Shown here one piece after another: positions 26,661 through 32,391 of a DNA stretch of 32,391 bases; position 1 is the first letter of the stretch, and every line of letters begins with the position of its first letter. This DNA comes from an uncultured Mucispirillum sp. (GTDB lineage: Bacteria > Chrysiogenota > Deferribacteres > Deferribacterales > Mucispirillaceae), in assembly GCA_944326705.1 (NCBI GenBank), contig CALVEY010000023.1, forward strand, positions 1 through 32,391, written 5' to 3'. Under the pieces are notes generated by a model. The model had not been told where the DNA came from, made no database searches, and saw only the letters and a list, made by a program, of their open reading frames with translations. Both the position numbers and the translations under genes were made by a program.

Positions 26661-27242
26661 TGACTATTAATTCTAAGCAAAGCGAAGAATTTATATTTTT
26701 TTATTCATTAATATGTTTTTAGTTTTAAATATCCATATATTACTTACTGAGCTTTGCGGCGGTGTGATAGTGTAAGAAATATTAAAAATAATTAGTTAAA
26801 AAAATATATACCAATAAAATTTATCTTTACATCACTTTAAACTATTTTTCCGCCGCACAGTTCATAAATCAAGCATTCGTTATTTTCCCCTATAAAACTC
26901 CAAAGTATAATCGCTCATTATTTTTATTCCATTGCCACTGCAACTCGCTTCGCTCAAACAATCAGCTGGCAAACCATTCCATAAAAAACAACTCATATCG
27001 CAATTAAGTCACAAAGATAATAAAATAAGTCTGGAAATCTTTTTAAATTGTATGAAACATATATCTATATTAATAGTTTTTTAACTATATATAGCAGAGA
27101 ATGAAAACTTGTTTATGAGTTTTGCGGCGGTGTGATAGTATAAGAAATATTTAAAATGAATTTTGAATAATATAAATACTATTTTGTATTTACTGTGATT
27201 ATTAATATTTCAGATACTTCGCCTTGCAGGCTCAGTATGACA
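26661..27242. repeat. Composite repeat element E1 (about 580 bp)
   Basis: The left end (26661-26691, with TTCTAAGCAAAGCGAAGAAT) is a diverged REP-like half. The right end (27211-27242, CAGATACTTCGCCTTGCAGG followed by CTCAGTATGACA) is its inverted counterpart. Inside are two copies of the block starting TGAGnTTTGCGGCGGT (26748-26793 and 27116 onward) and a segment at 26838-27029 that matches the E2/E3 interior in reverse orientation. No credible gene is present. Confidence 0.75.
26838..27029 (-). repeat. Inverted interior segment within E1
   Basis: Read on the minus strand it contains TTATTTTATTATCTTTGTGA, CTTAATTG, GATTGTTTGAGCG, CGAGTTGCAGTGGCAATG and TGCGGCGG in the same order as the plus-strand interior of E2 and E3. 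Identity is lower than between E2 and E3. It looks like an older member or an inversion inside E1. Confidence 0.65.
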
Positions 27243-27283
27243 TAGAGCTGTGGTTTTATAAATATGCATCAATTACCGCACAC

Positions 27284-27924
27284 TGTCAATTCTGAGCACA
27301 GCGAAGAATCTGAATTTTATAAAATGCAGAAATGAATTTTATTTAATAAAAATGTGTAATTAAATATATATATAGATATATCCTTATTTAGCAGATGTTC
27401 CTAGGTTATTTTATTATCTTTGCGACTTAATTGTATATGAGCAATTTTTTGGTAAAAATACAGGATGTATTTTCTTTAGTGAGCATAGACGAATTTACTT
27501 CGGCTGTGCGTGGTTATAAAAATTCACTGGACGAGCGTTTTTTGCGAGAGCTGTCTGTTCCTGACCGAATAGGGAAGAATCAGAAAAGCAGCTTTAGAAT
27601 TTTTATAAAAAAATTTAACAGGATTTGCTGTCAGATTGTTTGAGCGTTAGCGAGTTGCTGCAGCAATGCGAGTGTTTTTTACGAGGACACTTTTTTCCGA
27701 CTGAGTAAGGAGGAAATAAAAAAAGTGGCTGATAGAAAAAATTGAGAATCCTTATACAATTGGAGCATAAGTAATAAAATAACGAAATATTACTTACTGA
27801 GCTTTGCGGCGGTATAATAGTTTAATAAATATTAAAAATGAATTTTGAATAATATAAATACTATTTTATATTTACTGTGATTATTTGTATTTCAGATACT
27901 TCGCCTTGCAGGCTCAGTATGACA
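27284..27924. repeat. Composite repeat element E2 (641 bp)
   Basis: It begins TGTCAATTCTGAGCACAGCG followed by AAGAATCTGA and ends TCAGATACTTCGCCTTGCAGG followed by CTCAGTATGACA, so the ends are about 30-bp imperfect inverted repeats. The interior is shared with E3, including the segments around 27400-27445, 27455-27530, 27601-27790 and the right-end block from 27798. A palindrome TTGCTGCAGCAA (27655-27666) and pairing segments AGTGT/ACACT (27671-27675 and 27687-27691) and CACTTTTTT/AAAAAAAGTG (27688-27696 and 27718-27727) suggest RNA structure. Confidence 0.85.
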
Positions 27925-28012
27925 AAATGGCTGTGGTTTTAAACTTTGCAGCTGCTGACTTATGGCATTATAACAGTGTATAAAATGTAATAAAAAATGA
28001 ATAAATACTTAA

Positions 28013-28032
28013 TCCCCTATTTTTGCAGGGGA
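28013..28032 (-). terminator. Possible terminator downstream of the nitroreductase gene
   Basis: TCCCCT at 28013-28018 pairs with AGGGGA at 28027-28032 over an 8-base loop. On the minus strand it is followed by a T-rich but interrupted stretch. It lies just past the nitroreductase stop. Confidence 0.4.
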
Positions 28033-28048
28033 CTAATATAACTTTTTA

Positions 28049-28579
28049 TTAATATTTATTATAGTGGACTTTTGAGCCGTCATACCTATCAACAAACTTA
28101 TGTTTGTCTTCAGAATATCCTATTGCAATTACTGCAACTGGAGTAATATGCTCAGGCATATTAAAATGTTTTTTTAATCCGTTAATACGCACTTCATCAG
28201 GATAAGTTCCTATCCACACAGAGCCAAGCCCAAGTTCTGCAGCTTGTAATAATATATTTTGGATAGATGCAGATAAATCCTGTGGATACCATGCAAGGCC
28301 GTTTTCGCCTCTGTATGATGTTTTTTCATTTCCTAAAACAATTATTACAAGCGGAGCTTTTGCTGCAAGCACATAATGTTTATCAATTGGTGCAATACTG
28401 TCTATTACTTTTTCATCATTCAGCACTAAAAACTCCCAAGGCTGTTTATTACATGCAGATGGTGCCTGCATAGCAGCACGAAGAAGTATATCTATTTTTT
28501 CCTGCTCAACTTTTTTTTCTTTTATAAATGAACGGATAGAGCGTCTTGTAAAAATAGTGCTTTCATTAATATTTTCCAT
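28049..28579 (-). CDS. Nitroreductase family protein (FMN-dependent)
   Basis: This is a 176-residue small nitroreductase. TRRSIRSFIKEKKVEQEKIDILLRAAMQAPSACNKQPWEFLVL is the classic N-terminal FMN-binding segment (RRSxRxF, then APSAxNxQPWxF). DLSASIQNILLQAAELGLGSVWIGTYP and PVAVIAIGY are the second FMN and dimer segments. Such enzymes reduce nitro compounds, quinones or flavins with NAD(P)H; the substrate is not evident. The start is supported by AGAGGT eight bases upstream. Confidence 0.9.
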   Translation of the reverse strand: MENINESTIFTRRSIRSFIKEKKVEQEKIDILLRAAMQAPSACNKQPWEFLVLNDEKVIDSIAPIDKHYVLAAKAPLVIIVLGNEKTSYRGENGLAWYPQDLSASIQNILLQAAELGLGSVWIGTYPDEVRINGLKKHFNMPEHITPVAVIAIGYSEDKHKFVDRYDGSKVHYNKY

Positions 28580-28608
28580 AAGTAACCTCTTTGTGTTTTT
28601 AATAGACT

Positions 28609-28637
28609 ATTATCTATATCTTTTGAAGAAATTTCAA
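28609..28637 (-). promoter_or_regulatory. Predicted nitroreductase promoter with overlapping inverted repeat
   Basis: On the minus strand, TTGAAA (complement of 28632-28637), a 17-base spacer and GATAAT (complement of 28609-28614) form a good promoter. The -35 lies within the inverted repeat TTGAA-N5-TTCAA at 28623-28637, which could be a repressor or activator site. Confidence 0.5.
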
Positions 28638-28662
28638 GATAAAATTATTTTGCCATATTACT

Positions 28663-28691
28663 TTGATTTTTTGTAATTTATATGATATAAA
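28663..28691 (+). promoter_or_regulatory. Predicted promoter of the XpaC-like gene
   Basis: The -35 TTGATT (28663-28668), a 17-base spacer and the -10 TATAAA (28686-28691) are followed by AAGGAG and the ATG at 28712. The leader would be very short. Confidence 0.6.
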
Positions 28692-28711
28692 ATACCAAGG
28701 AGTATTAAAGA

Positions 28712-29338
28712 ATGAAATTTTTAGGATTTTCACTGCTTTTATTTTTTGGCGTAGTTGCATTTGGTGCTGTATTAATTGCAGGTATTATTAAACTTGTAAG
28801 CCAGGCGATAAAAGACGCTGTATCTGTTTTTAATGGTGGTAAAAAATCACAAAGTAAAACTTACTATTATGGCGATAATTTTAGAAGAGAGCAGGAAGAT
28901 GAAAATATTACTGTAATAGATGCAGAAATTGTTAAAGACAGCCTTCTTAAACCATATATTGCAGATGTGAAATCAGCTGGTAAAAATAATAGTGATGAAG
29001 AGATAAAAAAGTTACTTAATGAACTTACAGATATTCTTCAAAGTATGGATAGTTATATTGCAAACCATAGAGATAAAGAAGATGATATTAAAATGATGGC
29101 AGAATATTATATACCAGAAATGCTGAGCCATTTAAAGACATATCAGGAAATGTGCAGCAGTAAATTTAAAAGCAAACATGAAGAAGCTATAAAACATGAG
29201 CTTATGGATACTATAAAAATGATAACAGATGCTTTTTCTACTGTTTTATCAGAATTTTATGATAATATGGCATTAAATACATCATCAAGTTTAGAAGCCT
29301 TAAAAGCAAGCATTAAAATGAAAGGCTATGTAAAATAA
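28712..29338 (+). CDS. XpaC-like membrane protein, copy 1
   Basis: This 208-residue protein has an N-terminal hydrophobic helix (about 5-30) and a helical cytoplasmic C-terminal domain (about 85-205). That domain contains MMAEYYIPEMLSHLKTYQEM and AFSTVLSEFYDNMALNTSSSLEALK. The pattern of a Y/H-x-P-x-x-L followed by Y-x-E resembles the XpaC (5-bromo-4-chloroindolyl phosphate hydrolysis) family, whose biochemical role is unproven. It is paralogous to the protein encoded at 29606-30478. Together with the TelA gene downstream it recalls the xpaC-telA pairs of other bacteria. AAGGAG supports the ATG. Confidence 0.65.
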   Translation: MKFLGFSLLLFFGVVAFGAVLIAGIIKLVSQAIKDAVSVFNGGKKSQSKTYYYGDNFRREQEDENITVIDAEIVKDSLLKPYIADVKSAGKNNSDEEIKKLLNELTDILQSMDSYIANHRDKEDDIKMMAEYYIPEMLSHLKTYQEMCSSKFKSKHEEAIKHELMDTIKMITDAFSTVLSEFYDNMALNTSSSLEALKASIKMKGYVK

Positions 29339-29542
29339 ACTGCCAGATAATTTTTTAAATTATTTTATAACTGGGAGTTTGCATAGTAAAATATAGTATT
29401 ATTTTATTTATCTTGATTATTGCTGCATTATTTTTTAACATGCAGTTTTAATAGTATTATCATATCTAAAAACTTTAAAATAAGGCATTAAAGTGAAAGG
29501 GACTGTCTATTCATACACAGTATATTCTAATTATTCTAATAT

Positions 29543-29571
29543 TTGATTTTTTAAAAAATATGTGATAAAAT
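29543..29571 (+). promoter_or_regulatory. Predicted promoter of the second XpaC-like gene and telA
   Basis: TTGATT (29543-29548), a 17-base spacer and TAAAAT (29566-29571) lie in a 267-base gene-free gap. The predicted start point is about 28 bases before the GTG at 29606. Confidence 0.6.
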
Positions 29572-29605
29572 CATATCCAATAAAATAAGTTAATAAGGTG
29601 CACTG

Positions 29606-30478
29606 GTGTATAATATAAATGATGAAAGTTCTGCTTTTGGCAGGCTTTCAAGTATGGCAGCAGTTATACTGATTTTTGCTGGGTTTGCTTTTATTATATT
29701 TTCTATAATTTCTTTTAATAACATTATTTTCCTTATTTCAGGCATTATCCCAGGTATAGCTCTGCTTATTGCAGGCTTTTTAATATTTTCTCGATTTATC
29801 AGAGCTTTAAAGTATTATAATATATATATGTCTGGTGCTCAATCTTTGCAGGCTATTTCTGATATTTTAATGGATTCTAAAAGAAATATTAAAAAAGATA
29901 TTGAGAAAATGGCAGCTCTTGGTATTATGCCTAATGCTCGGTTTGATTCTTATGATAATTTAGTTTTTTCTAATGATATAAAGGAAGAAGATGTTATAGA
30001 AGTGCCTGTTGAAGAAAACAGCAGCGAAGAAGCAGTGCAGGAAATATCATCATTAAGTCAGTGGAAAAAATATTTAGCAGAAATAAGCAGTGCAGAAAAT
30101 GAATTTAAATCTCAAGATATATCTTTCAGCTTATACAGGTTAGGAAAAATTGTAGGTAAAGTTTTAGAATATTTAGAAAAACACATTGAAAAAGAAAAAG
30201 ATGTAAAAAAACTGATGGATTTTCATCTGCCTTCTACACTAAAATTAATAGAATCATACAGAGAACTGCAAAAATCAGGCTTAAATACTTTTAATATACA
30301 AAAAACAAAGGATGATATTGTTTCTGCCTGTGATAAAATACATGAAGCATTCAGCGGTGTATTAGAAGATTTATATAACGATAATGCTATTGATGTTTCG
30401 ACAGATATTCAAGTATTAAAAATGATGCTTGCTCGCGAAGGTTTTTTAGATAGAGATACATTTAAAATAAAAAAATAA
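29606..30478 (+). CDS. XpaC-like membrane protein, copy 2
   Basis: The 290-residue protein has two strong hydrophobic segments (about 13-37 and 40-62), then a helical region. Its C-terminal domain (about 170-280) parallels copy 1: LMDFHLPSTLKLIESYRELQ and AFSGVLEDLYNDNAIDVSTDIQVLK align with MMAEYYIPEMLSHLKTYQEM and AFSTVLSEFYDNMALNTSSSLEALK. It starts with GTG, with AAGGTG six bases upstream. It is followed 16 bases later by the TelA gene, which implies joint function at the membrane. The molecular function is unknown. Confidence 0.65.
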   Translation: MYNINDESSAFGRLSSMAAVILIFAGFAFIIFSIISFNNIIFLISGIIPGIALLIAGFLIFSRFIRALKYYNIYMSGAQSLQAISDILMDSKRNIKKDIEKMAALGIMPNARFDSYDNLVFSNDIKEEDVIEVPVEENSSEEAVQEISSLSQWKKYLAEISSAENEFKSQDISFSLYRLGKIVGKVLEYLEKHIEKEKDVKKLMDFHLPSTLKLIESYRELQKSGLNTFNIQKTKDDIVSACDKIHEAFSGVLEDLYNDNAIDVSTDIQVLKMMLAREGFLDRDTFKIKK

Positions 30479-30494
30479 ATTAAAGGATAGAGTT

Positions 30495-31649
30495 ATGGAT
30501 GAAAAAAAAGAAAATATACTTACAGAAGTAGAACAGACTGTTGCAAATATTAATAAAGATATTGCTGAACAAACTTCTCAGCTTGCTCCAAAAATGGATA
30601 TGGAGCCATTAAGTGAAGAAGAATTAAAACAGATAGAAGATTACGCAGCTTCTATAGATATTCATAATACAAGCACAGTTATATCTTATGGCGCATCTGC
30701 TCAAAGAAAAGTTGCAGAGTTTTCCGAATCAGCTCTTGGAAATGTTACATCTAAAGATTTAGGTGCAGTAGGTGAAGCCTTAACAAGTGTTATTACAGAA
30801 TTAAAAGGCTTTGAAATAGATAAAGAAGAAGATAAAGGCTTTTTCAGCTTTTTTAGACGCAGTGCAAAAAAAGGTGCAAATAAAGTAATGGCTCTTAAAA
30901 CAAGCTATGAAAAAGCAGAAGCAAATATTGAAAAAGTAGTGCAGGTTTTAGAAAAACATCAGGTTACTTTATTAAAAGATGTGGCAATGCTTGATAAACT
31001 TTATGAGCTTAATAAAAGTTATTTTAGAGAGCTTACAATGTATATTGAAGCAGGTAAGAAAAAACTTGCATCTATTCAAGATACAGAACTGCAGGAATTA
31101 AGAGAAAAAGCACAAAAATCAGGGCTGCCAGAAGATGCGCAGGCTGTTAAAGATTTACTTGATTTATACAGCAGGTTTGAAAAGAAAATACACGATTTAG
31201 AGCTTACTAGAACTATATCTTTACAAATGGGACCGCAAATCAGGCTTATTCAAAGTAATGATATTCAAATGAGCGAAAAAATACAATCTACAATGGTTAA
31301 TACTATACCATTATGGAAAAGCCAGATGGTTTTAGCTCTTGGTATAACTCACTCTCAAGAAGCTGCAAAAGCTCATAGAGAAGTTACAGATATGACTAAT
31401 AAGCTGCTTACTCAAAATGCTGAAACTTTAAAAATGGCTACAATTGAAACAGCAAAAGAAGTGGAAAGAGGCATTGTAGATATTGAAACATTAAAAGCTA
31501 CTAATGCAAACCTTATATCTACTTTAGATGAAGTATTAAAAATTCAGGAAGAAGGCAGGCAGGGCAGAAAACATGCTGAACTTGAATTAAATAAAATAGA
31601 AGAAGATTTAAAAAACAAACTTATGGGGCTTGCAAATAAAAGCGAATAG
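30495..31649 (+). CDS. telA: TelA/YceH family protein (toxic anion resistance type)
   Basis: The 384-residue protein is largely alpha-helical and charged, matching the TelA family across its length. Recognisable segments are ISYGASAQRKVAEFSESALGNVTSKDLG, KGFFSFFRRSAKKGANKVMALKTSYEKAEANIEKVVQVLEKHQVTLLKDVAMLDKLYE, and PLWKSQMVLALGITHSQEAAKAHREVTDMTNKLLTQNAETLK. TelA was linked to tellurite resistance, and homologues have been tied to envelope stress and lantibiotic tolerance; the mechanism is not known. AAGGATAG precedes the ATG. It has no membrane segment, so the XpaC-like neighbours may anchor it. Confidence 0.88.
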   Translation: MDEKKENILTEVEQTVANINKDIAEQTSQLAPKMDMEPLSEEELKQIEDYAASIDIHNTSTVISYGASAQRKVAEFSESALGNVTSKDLGAVGEALTSVITELKGFEIDKEEDKGFFSFFRRSAKKGANKVMALKTSYEKAEANIEKVVQVLEKHQVTLLKDVAMLDKLYELNKSYFRELTMYIEAGKKKLASIQDTELQELREKAQKSGLPEDAQAVKDLLDLYSRFEKKIHDLELTRTISLQMGPQIRLIQSNDIQMSEKIQSTMVNTIPLWKSQMVLALGITHSQEAAKAHREVTDMTNKLLTQNAETLKMATIETAKEVERGIVDIETLKATNANLISTLDEVLKIQEEGRQGRKHAELELNKIEEDLKNKLMGLANKSE

Positions 31650-31760
31650 CAGGCTTAAGTAATAATTATTTAATTGCTGCATAAATATATTAAGTCAAAT
31701 ATGTAAATAAATACTTCTTTGTATTTATGCGGTATTAAGCTGTTAGTTACTGTCGCACAC

Positions 31761-32315
31761 TGTCAATTCTGAGCACAGCGAAGAATCTGGATTTATATAA
31801 TGCAAAAATGAATTTGATTTAATAAAAATGTTTAATTAAATATGTTTATAGATTACCTCCTTATTTAGCAGATGTTCCTATGTTATTTTATTATCTTTGC
31901 GACTTAATTTTATATGAGCAATTTTTTTGGGTAAAAATACAGGATGTATTTTCTTTAGTAAGCATAGACGAATTTACTTCGGCTGTGCGTGGTTATAAAA
32001 ATTCACGGATGAATTTTTATAAAAAAATTTAATAGGATTTGCTGTCAGATTGTCTAAAGCATTGCGAGTTGCTGCAGCAATGCGAGTGTTTTTTACGAGG
32101 ACACTTTTTTCCGACTGAGTAAGGAGGAAATAAAAAAAGTGGCTGATAGAAAAAATTGAGAATGATTATACAATTGGAGCATAAGTAATAAAATAACGAA
32201 ATATTACTTACTGAGCTTTGCGGCGGTATGATAGATTAAGAAATATTAAAAATGAATTTTGAGTAATATAAATACTATTTTGTATTTACTGTGATTATTA
32301 ATATTTCAGATACTT
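31761..32315. repeat. Composite repeat element E3, interrupted by an IS
   Basis: It starts with the same TGTCAATTCTGAGCACAGCG as E2 and follows E2 closely. It lacks about 65 bases corresponding to E2 27532-27596. It retains the palindrome, the pairing segments and the right-end block (from 32212). It stops at CAGATACTT (32307-32315), nine bases into the right-terminal repeat, where an IS3-type end begins. The rest of the right end is outside the window. Confidence 0.85.
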
Positions 32316-32391
32316 TGAACTTACCCAAAAAAGTTAGACAAAGCCATATAAGGAGATTATATGGTAAGAAAATACAGTTATGAGTTTAAAA
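32316..32391 (+). mobile_element. IS3-type insertion sequence, left end
   Basis: TGAACTTACCCAAAAAAGTT at 32316 replaces the expected continuation of the E3 right end, as seen by comparison with E1 and E2. It begins with TG and resembles IS3-family left inverted repeats. A transposase reading frame starts 45 bases in. Only 76 bases are visible. Confidence 0.65.
32361..32391 (+). CDS. IS3-family OrfA start (partial, runs off window)
   Basis: AAGGAG at 32350-32355 precedes an ATG reading MVRKYSYEFK, similar to the first residues of IS3-family OrfA helix-turn-helix proteins. Ten codons are visible, so the family call leans on the IS end next to it. Confidence 0.6.
   Translation, partial: MVRKYSYEFK

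Noticed and set aside
27431-27643. 70-codon ORF inside repeat E2
   Set aside because: The matching stretch of E3 is frameshifted to a stop after a few codons and lacks about 65 bases, and the sequence resembles no known protein. It is a chance frame in a repeat.
1-32391. CRISPR arrays, tRNA or rRNA genes
   Set aside because: I saw no regularly spaced short repeats and no tRNA- or rRNA-like sequence on either strand by eye.

Overview
The window is strongly AT-rich DNA from a flagellated, double-membraned bacterium. The outer membrane is implied by a TonB-dependent receptor with its own TonB, RND efflux genes and two lipoproteins. Base composition, the motAB-fliL-fliN-fliOPQ order and the gene mix would fit a gut Deferribacterota such as a Mucispirillum-like organism. 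That placement is inference from general impression; no rRNA or species marker is present.

Layout. 1-273: the 3' end of an IS30-type transposase. 308-6599 (+): a compact gene run starting with NAD salvage (cysteine hydrolase/nicotinamidase plus nicotinate phosphoribosyltransferase), then a membrane-anchored unknown, a Sel1-repeat protein, a CmpB-type membrane protein, a YjbQ protein and a secreted protein with a C-terminal LprI-like domain. 6604-11717 (-): a vitamin B12 uptake operon (btuB-like receptor, tonB, btuF-like, btuD-like, btuC-like) behind a cobalamin riboswitch. 11944-13926 (+): a second, divergent cobalamin riboswitch, a 19-codon leader ORF and a lipoprotein with seven RCC1-like repeats. 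13960-17309 (-): type I asparaginase and a malic enzyme/phosphotransacetylase fusion, with a REP-like hairpin between them. 17593-21912 (+): motA, motB, fliL, fliN, fliO, fliP, fliQ. 22268-26595 (+): an RND efflux adaptor and pump, followed by a strong terminator. 26661-27924: two roughly 600-bp composite repeats. 28049-28579 (-): nitroreductase family. 28712-31649 (+): two XpaC-like membrane proteins and a TelA family protein. 31761-end: a third composite repeat, interrupted by an IS3-type element that runs off the window.

The most interesting part is the B12 locus. Two back-to-back promoters, each feeding its own cobalamin riboswitch, drive the transport operon one way and a predicted beta-propeller lipoprotein the other way. 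In Bacteroides, BtuG is a surface beta-propeller lipoprotein that captures B12 for BtuB. The RCC1-type lipoprotein here could be an independently evolved counterpart built on a different propeller family. This is inferred from riboswitch control, the lipobox, the seven repeats and the gene position; binding is not shown by sequence alone.

A second theme is a dispersed repeat family whose ends are inverted REP-like sequences (TGTCA..CTGAG..GAAG.ATCT). It occurs as an 80-bp minimal hairpin and as three elements of about 550-640 bp with shared interior blocks, one carrying an inverted interior and one hit by an IS.
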